Shown: piece by piece, positions 35,164 to 48,300 of the stretch
Layout: each line of letters starts with the position of its first letter
Position numbering within the stretch: the first letter of the stretch is position 1
Assembly (NCBI GenBank): GCA_037074705.1
Contig: CM073596.1
Coordinates: forward strand, 25,146,001-25,210,000
Length of the DNA stretch: 64,000 bases
Reading direction: 5' to 3'
DNA from: Zhengitettix transpicula
Taxonomy: Eukaryota; Arthropoda; Insecta; Orthoptera; Tetrigidae
Program-made: the position numbers and the translations under genes
Notes under the pieces: generated by a model
Databases searched by the model: none
What the model was told of the DNA's origin: nothing
Seen by the model: the letters and a program-made list of their open reading frames with translations, nothing else

Positions 35164-38100
35164 CTAGACAAATTGAAAGAGTTGACATTTAAATAATTAC
35201 TAATATTAACATTTGTTATTTATATATATTTGTATGACATTGTCCAAAATAATTGCGAACTTGATATGGAAAGGAAAGAGAGGTAATTTGTGGCTTACCT
35301 GAAATTAAAGTACGGTGCTTTTCTTTGAAGAACTTCCTTCGATTTCCTGTGGCTACACCGTACTTCAATTTCTCTCTCTTTCCTTTCTATAATATATATA
35401 AGTAAAGAAACTAAGGATGGCGTGTGTGATAGTAAAAATAATTGATATGGAAAGGAAAGAGTTGTGGAATCTCTGCTAGTTGACTGGCACAGTACACTGT
35501 CCTGAAGGATGCAGCTTATGCTTCTGAAAATTTGAAATTTTTTTCCATTCAACATGGTGACACCGGTCATCAATTTTAGGTAAGCTAGTGATTCTCTCTC
35601 CCCTATCCATCTCAATTATTGTGTATTAATAATATCTAATATATGTGATTTTCAAATTCTAGAATATTTACTGTACCAATTATGTTGAATATGGTACTTT
35701 TCAGGATTTAAAGTGTTTGTCTTTCTGTGTATTTCTTCATAACTGCCAATGTTATGTACCTCACCATTTGAAAACTAAATTTGAGTAATTGTATCATGAG
35801 AATTTTTTTTCTTAATAGGGAGAACTCTAGTCAATTGTGAGGGTCTCTTAAACTTTTTATAAAATACTACTATCAATTTTTACTCTTTGGAGAACCCAAC
35901 CATAAATGAACTTTTCTTTGAAATGTATATTTAAATGCCATTCTTAAACATTAAACATATTTTTGTTTTGAAAGTTCTCTTTTTAAGCCTGAAACATCTC
36001 TGTTTATCATATATTAGAGAAATATTTAGGATTTGGCAAGAAAACTGTGTTTTCCTTATGTACCAAATTTCAGAACTTGATAGTCCATATTCAAAAACTG
36101 ATTTATTTTGTTATTCAAAATTTTCCACTTCGAAGTGAAGATTTTCATGGCCTCAAATAAAACAAGGGAAAAAAGTAGAGAATCTACAAATATCTTTAAT
36201 TGGTTTAGCTTGGAATCATGTAAGTTACTTTCTTTTACCAACCTGTTCATAACTAAATGTTGCTAGATGAACACCATTTTCATTCAACTAATAGGCAGTT
36301 AGGTAGGAGTTGGGAGTAAAATGTTACAAAAGCCTGAGTACATATATTGAAATTTATATTTTTATGAAGCCACCAACACCACAGTGTGAACAAATAGTCT
36401 CCAGGTTAGAGCCCCAAGTAATTTACAACTCAAAAGCCACAGTAAAAGTCTCATAATGGAAATTTATTACTTAACACAAAGATTGTAACTTAACATTTCC
36501 TGACTAGATAACAGAATTAGACATTTTATAATGAAATAATATAATACATCAAATATAAAATAATATTCTCAATTTTTCTAAAATTCTAAAATAAATGTAC
36601 TGAATACCAGGTACATTTTGACAGGTCAAATACATGACAAAAATAAATGCACTAACATTGGTTTTACATAAGTCTATAAGGTTTTAAAGTGTTAACATAT
36701 CAAACCTGATTTGAATCCCAGACAGACAAACACTAAATATATCATCAAAAAGTTTTTTTTTTTCACGAGAAATATACTTAATTAACCAGCCTGAAGTTAG
36801 AACAAGAAATTCGCAATGGATATATTAAAGAAACTTTGTTCCTTTAACAAAAACAAACAAAGCTCATTTGTTTCTAGTATAAAAAAGAGTGGGGAGGAGG
36901 CTTTACAATATAAAATATAGGCACGTTACAAAATATAAGTTTTGGAATAAATTATAAGAAGTACTTACAAAAAGGTTTTTTTGTGACACCATCCCCATTT
37001 CATACAAGTAAATTAAATAGGCACCTTGTCAATTCAACTACAGTGACTAAAAATAAAATAGCAGCAAATTCTCATAAACTGTTAAGTTTCCAGAAAAGTA
37101 ATGATAAGGCAAAAACAATTAAAAAAATAAATTATACCATCACCATTAAGGTCATTATTCTTTAGACCTTTATTAATTATTATTGTCAAATTAAGGTATG
37201 AAAGTACTTGATAAAACATAAAATGATGTAAGCATGCAAATTTAAACATTCACTGAAGCAAAGTACCTTCCTATTGTCTTCAATATTAGAGAAATAAAGA
37301 AATGTAAATGAGGATATATTGTTTCACAGTTTTCAGAAAAAGCCTGAGAAAAACTTAATGCGTTATATTATAACCACAAACAGGACGTTGCAAAGATAAA
37401 GCAGTCGCAGTAAGATATTTTAAAATGGATTCAGATGGAAAGACAAAACATGCAGGCAAGTGGACCAAGAAATATGGTACTATATCTCAGTACAAAGTCT
37501 TTATATTTTATGCAGTTGTGGAGTACTTGTACTAAGAGATGAAGATGATAAAGTACGCAAGAACGGGAAAAACTTTGGTATCAAGAATGGGGAAGATGGG
37601 GCAGAGATGGGGCTCCGACGACTACCAGAGGGAGTGGGTGGAGGGTGCAGGACTATACCATCGCTGCCTGCAGAAAACTTGACATCTAGCTCCATCAACT
37701 CGTTAAGAAACTCTTGCTCCAGTTGCTACAACATGCAATCAAAGAATCAGTCAGCAAAGTGTGATTACCACCACAACAGTCTCAGCATTCCACATTCAAG
37801 ATGCAAGACATGTTAGGTTAAGAATTAGAAACTGAAGGAAACATGTTTCATAAACAATATAAATAAAAAAATTTAACACTTTTTAATATGTTCATTTATA
37901 TAAATAGAAAACTGGGAAAATACTTTCACAAGCTATTATTTATAACTCTAAAAAGTACTATTTACTGATTTTATACAAAATTTTGTTGTATATGCTTTTT
38001 CTTCATTCTATAAAATCTACCTTTAAATCATATGATTTAAGCAGCATAATCAATAAATATAATTATATAATTTTGACTACAGCATTGCTAGCTGTTACCC

Positions 38101-39351
38101 ATAAAAAATAGTCGCACCACCAGGGCACTAACTTCCTCTCTCAAGGGAAGATCATGGCATAGGAAAGGTTATAATGGCAACACATACACACATATATACA
38201 CTCATACACATGAAGGTGTACATACATATATACGTATACTCATACGTATTTGCTCCACCTGGAATAGTCTGGTCTCTTATACCAACCAGATCCTCAATGT
38301 CTTCCTTCATCAATACAAACCATCCCAGTGACCTCCTTCAAAAACAGATAACCCGTGCCATATCAAATCTCCAAACACCCACACCCACCCTGGACCAAAA
38401 TAAGAAAAAATAGTCTACCCCTCACAACAACCTACTTCCCTGGACTACGAAACATCAATTCCATTCTCCACCTAGCGTACACTGGACTGCAATCCAACCT
38501 TGACCTAAAAACCATCCTCCCCACCTGCCTTCAGACGCCCACCCAACATCCGCAATTTACTTGTCCACCCCTGTAAAACTCATCCATGCCAGGTTGCAAA
38601 CCTTGTGGTAGGAGCAGATGCCATGTCTGCCCCATCTTACAGCCCACCACAATCTTCCAGAACCACACAAAAACATACAATATCAAAGAAAAAAAACACC
38701 TGCCTCTCCTCCCACACCATCGACCAAATTAACTGTAGTCTCTGCCCTGCATTCTATATAGGCCAAACAAAAAGACCCCTCCCTGAATGAATAGCCAACC
38801 ACCGCAGCAGTGTCAAACTTTCCAAAATTCAATTCCCAGTAGCTGCTCACGCCCAAAGCCACAATATAAACAAAGCCCTGGACTCAACATCCTTTAAATA
38901 GTGCCCTTCCTACCTGCCACCCCTACTTGCACGAGTCCATGTGAGTATGTATGAGCATGCTATGCATATGCTTGTAGGCATGTCTGCACATGTTTATATT
39001 TATATGAAAGTTTATGCACATATGTATGTATAGGGTGCTTTGTAAGAATTATCACTATCAGAACTTTTCCTATGCTCAACCTCCCCTTGAAAGAGAAAGA
39101 TAGTGGCCTAGTGGGGCGTAAATTGTTTATGGGCTACTAGCCGTGCGGCGGTCAAAAGACCGCAGCCGGCCGGTGCACAGAATGATGTAACACTCTTTCA
39201 ATGGCTGAGAGCCTCCAAAACTTTGAAGAACAGCCTTTGGTTCCCTATGGCTACACTTCACTTCACTTTCAGGTTAAGCCACATACCAATATTGCAATTA
39301 TTATTATTATTAACAATGTCATATCCTTACTAATATTATGTATATACACAT

Positions 39352-39393
<42 letters not shown>

Positions 39394-42300
39394 TATCGAA
39401 AGGAAATGTGTTAATTCATTATTCATTAATATGAACTGTGAAGTTTGTGGTTTTGCTTAATTTCAATGTGGGTTATATTTTCAGATTTCAAAGAATAATG
39501 AGTTATTGGTGTGCATTAGGTGCAACCTCACTTTCTGTGACACACAAAAGGTAAAAAGTTAAGTGAAATTAAAAATCAAGGTTGAACAACAATGTATCAA
39601 AAAAATAAGAGAAGTTAATTACCTGTTTGCGGGGTTTTAGTTGAGCCTTCCACTCCCTCAACTCACGAACGTTAGCTTCTTCCTGTTCCTTTAGTTTTAG
39701 GGTTTCATGCTCCATCAGCATTTTTCCTACACACAATAAACATGCAGTCAAATGTGAATCATATGGAGGAGGGTTGGGAAGAGGGGGAAGTAGGCTTGGT
39801 GGTTATGTTTGGAAATAGTCACAGTTTTAAAATGGGTGGCTTTAATATTTGCATGTCCAAATTTACTTATATGAATATCTGCAAGTGTGTATGTATACAT
39901 ATCCATAAAGCGCTTGTTTATTGCCTCCTACTTTCTCTTGTAGTTGTAACCTTCCCTTGTGAGACAGGACATTGGGTTTATTGTGTTTGGGTGATACTTA
40001 TGCAAACAAATTATTCCTACAGGTCTTAAATTACATTCTCCCGTAGATTCACCTCAAACCATCATCTGGAAAACTGAATTGTTTTCTCAAAGACCAAATG
40101 ACATTCCATAGTATACAATATTCTATCAAAGCAATGCTTCAGAATCTCACCAAATTAAAACACAACAAACCAAAACTTACATATCTTCCAGAAATCTATC
40201 CAAAGCCAAAACAATTCGACTGGAGAAAGGCTTATATTATATGAATCATCCTAAACATATTTCTAACACTAACATTATTACCCCTGTTCATTGGTATTTG
40301 ATTTTTCATTAATAGTGTCACAGATGCTAAAAATCAAAATTAAACAGGACATTAAAAAGTATGTGTAACAACTTGTTAAAATAAATCACAATGAGGAAAA
40401 AAGGTCTACAACAAGACTGAAACATAGTAATTCTTCCAGCAGACAGGCAATATTAGTGTCATAATGGATACACAACATTACAAAACCAAGCTTTCTTGTC
40501 TTATCATAGACAATTCATAAACCCACCTAACCAATGTCATTACAAAAACAGTGGTATAAAGAATTTATCATCACATTCACAGATATAATATATTATGTTC
40601 ACTCCCAAAACTCCATTAACCACTATGATCCATTGTCAGCTGTAGAAGAGTGTGACCATGTCATCCTCTTGTAACACATCTAGACACTATTGTGAAACCC
40701 ATAATCCACTATTCTCCCTTTTCAGTAAAAAACTGAAGAATTTTCCAAATTCATCAAATAAATATTGTTCTGGTGGATATACTAGTGAGTTTTTGATGTT
40801 GAAATTTTTCTCACTATAATATTCCAAATGAAACTCTGAATCACATGTAATATACTAGGCTCCTATACCTTCTCCCCTTTTTTTCCCTATCAATTCATTA
40901 TTGGAACTCCTCACCTGTTGCATTAAAATTTTTATCTCCAGGTGAAAAATAATCCAAGAATAGAGTTAAAGCTTTCCCAATATCAAGCCATAGAGGCCAT
41001 GAAATTAAATTAAATTATCGGGATGTAAAAATGTCAACTTGATCAGGAAACAAACCCAGGATCTCCGCTTGAACCTTGATCAATTTACAAATAAAAAAAC
41101 CATTCTTCATTGAGGTCCTAAAAGGCCATGAAAGAATTGTGATTTAGTAAAAAAATACATCAGATCTAATGGATGGAGGAATTTTGCACTGGGTATAGAG
41201 TCGACAGGGATAGCTGAGTTGGTAAGTGAAGGTCCTGGATTGATTTCAGGTCTGGTTGACATTTTTCTATCCTACTACTTTAATTCAATTGAAAAACAAT
41301 CTTGTGAATGATCATAACTTCCTACATTATTTATCTGATATGTTCTAAAATTAGCAGAAAAGTTTCGCAGAATTGCTAGCAAGTATCAAATAAAATATTT
41401 TTAGACCACCACCTATGTTACCCTAGATAAAAAAATTATGTTACAACAGATATAACCACAAAACTTCTGTGTTTACTCAATTCCTTTTGAATGTATATGT
41501 TTGTACATTGGTGTAACAATGAGAGCAGTCATCAGAATAAACAAAAACATAAAATGGTAAAATTGTAAAAATTTGCAAAGCATTCACAAAATAAGAAATA
41601 TAAATTGAATGATTTCTCCATCCTTGGCAAACCTACAGTTTTAAACAGAAATTTAAAGAGACCATATTTTAATGTAAGTGCAGGTTAAAAGTAGAAGGGG
41701 TAGTCAAAAATATAATAAGGAAAATACTGAAATTGAGAGGTTTACAAAATCATTGAGTAATGATTATTGAATGGAAATAAATTAACTTGAAACAACAGAG
41801 TACTCACTTTTCTCATTTTGCAACTGCTCTAATTCACGGATAGTGGCTTCTGATGTAGCTCTGAGCTCCTCCAGTTGTCTTTGATGCTTTAGTTCAGCTC
41901 TCATTTGCTCTGCACGGTATCGTTTCTTCTCATCTTCTTGAAACTTGCAAATGATATTCACAAAAAATTAAACTTTACATACATATTATCAATTTGAATG
42001 AACAAATGTGATTATACAGGTGTTTTTTAAATATGTTTTCGTTAGAAACAATAATGTAAAACTTGAAGATTCCCTTAAACAGTTAAATATAGCAATGACA
42101 CCATTTAATTACATGGTATATAAAAGAGGGTACTATATTCCAAATTTAAATATGTTCATATAAAGTTTCCTTTATAAGTGTAGACATCTAAAACAATAAC
42201 TATAATACTGGTTTGGGTTTTATAAGATATGAAGAATAAGAAAGTTGTGACACTGATGAAATATAGTTAACTAATTATCTTGTAATTTTTTTTTTGAAGA

Positions 42301-45300
42301 AAGAAAATAAGAGAGAATGTACTTTATAATAGGAGTTTAACAACAAATGAAAAATTACCTTTTTCAGTTTCTCCCTTTCATCTTCAGGATTCAGCTGAGA
42401 TGATAGACTAATACGCATTGATTCTCGAAACATCATTTCCCTAGCTTTCATTTCAGTTCTGATGCGCTTTGGTAAAGCTCGTTTCTCAACAACCTGCCGT
42501 TTAACTAAATCTTCTTCCTTCCTTTGATTCATTCGCTTGATTTGTTCCAATTCTTTCTCATGGCGGATCAACATCTAGTAAAAAATGATAAATTAATTAC
42601 TTCCTCGTCAAACTTCTATTGAGAATATAAAAAGTTTACTAAATAAATTTGTAAAACAAACATAAACCAATATTGTGATGAGACCATATTTAAAATCGAA
42701 ATCTACTCAAGTGTTTTCATGTATGATAATTATGTAAATGGATTAACTCAATTGAAGTGTAGTTTTCATTTTTTGATAAAACTGTTTACACTTAGACAAA
42801 TTATACAAGGTGTTTGGAAAGTTTATGTGCAGTTACATCATATTTTGGAAACAACATACACAGGCAGCTAGGTACACAAGTCTGAGCCACTTAATTTTAT
42901 TGGAAAACATTTTCCGCATATCTGATTATTACATGATAAAGCTGAAAACGACAGTCTTAAAATACAGAAACAAAAATAAGAAAAATAAAATTTAAAAGGG
43001 CCGTTTCTTTCAACGTGGATTGGCATCTTCTAACGACGAAAGACTTAAGTCTGTTGTGATTGTGATAGATTCTCATGCAACACAGCTATTTAAGTTTTAA
43101 AGTAACAAAGCGTACATGGGGAATGATGATACACTACAGATTTTTGCTGCTCCTTTAAAACAAAAGTCTGGTGGAGTAAGACACGGCAAGCGTGGGGAAC
43201 ATAGGTTTTTTGAAATGACACATTCCCCCAAAAATCTTCCAGAACATGCATACTGCTGTTAGCTCTGTGTGTGTGTGTGTGTGTGTAGTAGTAGTAGTAG
43301 TGCCATCTTGTTGAAACCATGAAATTTCATCTTCCTTTAGCTGGCCAATGAAATCATGAATCATTAAACAATAATGTTCAGTTTATTCAAAAAATAAAGG
43401 CCCTAAAATGCGCTGTCTGGATATTGCTACCCACATTCCAATTTTCTGATCATGCAATGCCATTTCAAACACAGCATAAGGGTTCTCTGTGGACCATAAT
43501 TGTGTGTTAACATGACCAGAGAAGAACCAGGCTTCGCCTGTAAAGAATGTGACGTCAAGAATATCAATGGTATTCCTGTCAATAAAAGATGTAAACCATT
43601 TGCAGTAACAGATTTACTTTTCATGATCCATATCTTTCAATTATTGTACAGCTATCACTTTATATGGGAACAAGTTCAATAAAATTGCATGGTTGCAAGA
43701 TTGATATGTTCTTCTTGTGCCAATTGTGCAATGATTTTTCTGGACTTAGTTGCAGAGTCAGAAATATTAACAACTTCTGTGTGTTTGGTTTAGGTGGTGT
43801 TACAGTTTGTTTGGCATCTAACTCTGATCTTGTCCCTTGAAATTTCCAAAAACGTCGACAAACTGCATTATGATAATGTAAGAGCTCTTTCTGGGAATTT
43901 TTCATCAAATGCCTCTTGCAATATTTCTCTATATTTATTGCCTTGTTGAAAGACATGTTCAACAAGAAAATTCGTTCTTGAGTTGACAGCACCATAATTG
44001 GAAAATAAATTGAACATCGAAACATTACACATTGCATTCAATAGCTTTCATCAACTCAACCAAACAGTAGAATATGAATTAAAAACAATTGTGTATCTAT
44101 GTAAAAATAATTCTGCTAACTTGTGTTCTGCCACCTTCATTTTGAACTTCCAAGGTAGATCTACATCCATAGTCCAGTGCACAGTTACTTTCTAAGTGCA
44201 ATATTTAACGGGTACAGTTTCAAATAAACAAAATTTTCATTTGAGTGCTCATAGTAACAAACATGTGACCAAAATAATTATATAACTGTCTTAAAATGCC
44301 ACACTTATGTGGATAATAATGGTTACTCTGACATTTACTAGATACATAATATTCAAATTACTTACAATATTTAAAATTTCTTTTTGTTTCTTTTACTATG
44401 TAATAAACATTAATGAGAACTTCATGAAACAAAATAAAGTGTAATTTATGAACAATCTATCATATAGATCTATTTAAAAAATACCTGGTGCCTCTGTAGA
44501 AAGAATATGTCTTTGAGTTGGCGTTTTGCAAGTTGTTGCTTCTCGTGAATTTGTCTTTCTTCAAGTTCCCAAAGGGCAGATTCCCTTCCTCGCATCAACT
44601 GAAACACATCAATTCTGATCAAATTTAAAGTTAAGGCATTCATATTTAAAATTCTCCAAAGTTAAGGTAGCAGTTACAAATTCATATTTTTGATTGACAA
44701 TAAATATACATTTGACAGGTAAAAAACTTTTGTACTGTGATTATGATTCACACATAATTTTAATGCAAATTAATTGCAGTTAAGATACAGAGTACAGAGT
44801 AAAGAAGAAAATCTCATCTGTAAGATGGCAAAGGAGCTGACTATATGAACTCAGTTGAATAATTCTCCACAACTCATTAGACATTACAAAATAACCATGA
44901 TTGAGAAGAGTTTGTGGTCAAAACAATTTTTTTAATTGAATTTAATACATCATTATTTATACAAATAGTTACTAAACTGTACCTGCTGTTTTTGCTGCAA
45001 AAACTGACGTTCCATGAGGGCTATCTTTTCACGGTGAGTGTCACTAAGTCGCCTTAAGGATGTCTCATGATTTTCATTTAATTTTTCCAAGAACATTCTT
45101 TCCTGAAAAAACATACAATTCTGTCAGAATTTCTAACTAGCAAACATAGAACAACAATTTTTTATCTTATAAGACCAATCGTAAGTTTTGGAGCAACTAT
45201 ATTACATTACTATTTAATAGTGATAGATTTATAATTTAACCAATGTTAAAACTGACATTTATTTCAGAACTGAAATAAATTCTAAATAAACATACAAAGT

Positions 45301-48300
45301 ATATACAAATGCAAAATTGAAAAAATACTGAAGGCAGATAAATTAGTTGAATTGGCTATGTGTTAAGAATATTTATGAACTATGAACATAAATAAAAAAA
45401 AGTTATAAATTGTTGGAGTAAGGCACAGAAATCAAAATATTTAGTTTAAACACCAGTTCTTTTTATATTCAACTTAATTAGTATTTATAAAATTTAATTA
45501 AACATACTCTCACTTCATGCTCGCATTCAAGTTGTTCTTTCCTAATCCTGAATTCATTTTTGCGTTTATCTTTAGGTAGAAGGTCGATTTCCTGCTTCAG
45601 AAGTCGTAGTTCTTGTTTCAGGCCTTCACGGAATTGCTTCAATTCTCTCTCCTGTTCAGCTCGTATTTTCTTGGATGCAATACGCAAATCAGCCTCTTGC
45701 TGAGTTTCTGCCCGTTCAACCTGCTGCCTCTGTTGCCGAACGAGTGCTTCCAAATCTGATTCGTATGTACGCACTAAAGTCTGCCTTTCTGTATCAAATC
45801 GTTTGTCCTGAAACATACACCACCACAAATTATAATTTTGGAACTCATGAAACTTAAATGCCACAACAAAGAACTAGACATTATTTAAATATAAGTACCA
45901 AACTTCCATTCATACCTGCTGATCTTTGTAATAATTTGCTTTAAGAGATAAATCCTGAAATTGCTTTTGTTCTTGCTTCTGCAACATTTTTAGCTCTCTT
46001 AGTTCTTGCTTTCTGTGAATAAAAAAAAATGGTATTTGTTAACCAAAGTAAATATTTGTTGTCGGTTTTTAATTCAAATAAACTAGTTTCATTTCAAAAG
46101 GTGAATACTAGAATTTTCAATAATTAAAAACTTATATAAATAAAATGTATTCAGTTGTTTAGCAGAATTAAATAATGTAAAATCAATAAGTTTGAAATTG
46201 GTTAAAATCATCACACAGGCATTTTAAGTAATTCTTCACACAGTGAAACAAGAGTAAAACTGAAAGTTAAATATATGGAAAGACAGCTCAAGGTAATTAA
46301 GGGTTAGCTAGGGTCCCTGGGCTGTAGTTTTAAGGATCCCACACAGAAATTCACCTAAAAGTGATGCAGGGAAAATATTAGAAAAAATCTGCATAAGGCC
46401 ATTTGGTACTTGTCCCATTCTCTTCTGATGATAGAATTGAGGTTCACTGTGGGGACGCAGCATTCCTTTCTCCATGTTTTGGCCAGTTTAGGAGCAGCTG
46501 GCCAACTATTCTGATAGGAATAACAGAAAACTCTTACCATATGCCCAAAGACCGTGACCCTCACCTCTCAAAATTGACTTCAGTGCCTCAACTTGTGGGA
46601 ACCTTAGCTCAAAACGGGGGGGGGGGGGGGGGAGAGGGGAGAGAGAGGAGAGGGGAGAGAGTGGGGGGAGAGAGAGGGAGAGAGAGAGAGAGAGAGAGGG
46701 AGAATAAGGCATCCCAGAGGTAGCCCCCTCCATCTCTCCAAGAAGGTTTCACCTGTGTGAGCTGAAACCAGCTCCCACAGGCTTCCAAGCATGTTCCCAT
46801 GAATTTGACTGTTATTTCATATGATAATACAAACAATTTAACTGTAGATGTCAGCACAACATGTGTCATTTTACAAACATAAATAACAATTTAATAACAT
46901 AATTTCATTATGCACCTGAATATATGGTCATCATAAACTCTTCCATTTTCATCATCCCCATAGATAACCTTACTAGTAGTAGTTGTCACAACAACACCAT
47001 CAATTTCAAACTTTCTGGTCCTCTTACGAGTTTTCTTTTTCAAATTCATGATAGCAATATCCTCCTTGGTAAGATTAGGACGATTGACTTCCTGTAGACA
47101 TTGATCAGATCACTATCAGTTTGTTGTAGTCAACAGACAAAACAAAATTGAATCATGTTCACTTATTATGCAGATGATGTGGTTCAGAATTAAACAATAA
47201 ACTAACCCTTGTATACTCTGGTTTCCGTCTTAGTTCAACTTCTTCATCTTCACCCAAATTGGCAGAGTCACGATTCATGAGATTCTCCTTGTTACTGCCA
47301 TGGCTGTCTTGGCTGATAGTAGTCGTCACACTTTCAGCATCAGACCTGAATAACGAATATTGTAAAATAAAATATGAAACAGAGGCTGTAATATGTATTT
47401 TGGATTACATATGGATTAATACTTACTTGGTGTAAATTTCAATAAAAATTTTAGTACACTTGGCTTAGCGCCTGAGAATTTCTAACCTCAAGGGGTTGAT
47501 GGGCCATTAAATGAGTATTTCAGCTCTTTACCAAGATACACCATTTATAGTTTACTGGGTTATTGTGGCATCTGCTAGTTTGGTGGCAATGAGGGCCCAG
47601 CAGGTACAGACCAGATAGCTGCTTCACACACTCCAGACTCAAGAATTTGTATTGTACAAACATCAGTTTCTTATACTAACTCACTACTTCCCCAGCTCCA
47701 CATTTCTCACTGACCTCTTGAACTAATATTTCTCACTCTAACTTATCTGACTAACTGTCACGGATTCGCTTTGCATTCTTTCAAAAGGCAGTCTCCACAT
47801 TCTAGATTTGGCATTTTTTCCCAAAACTAGTGGACTGCTACCAACTAGTCACTCATAATTTATACTTACGCATGCATGGGCAAGCAGAGGTCCAACATCT
47901 GCAAATCTTGTGGCCCTCAAATCACTTTGCCACACAAACTATTTCTTTACAAAACCAGAAGCTACCCCTAGAGTATGAATTTAACATTACTCCATTACAA
48001 GTTACATTCTAACTTGATTACATGTTAATATTTGAAGAGAAATAACATTCAATCTGTCTTTACTTACATAAATTCAATCTGTCTTTACTTGCATAAATTC
48101 AATCTGTCTTTACTTGCATAAATTCAATCTGTCTTTACTTGCATAAATTCAATCTGTCTTTACTTGCATAAATTCAATCTGTCTTTACTTACATAAATTC
48201 AATCTGTCTTTACTTACATAAATGATGATAAACAATTCTTACGTTACTACCAGAGTAATTGTTGTGCCACATAATTACAAAGCTTCTGGTAAACATTTTG

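Noticed and set aside
46403..46869. Overlapping ORFs of 60-106 codons on both strands
   Set aside because: They arise from the poly-G/(GA)n low-complexity tract and read as Gly/Glu/Arg or Ser/Leu/Pro repeats; no splice or family support.
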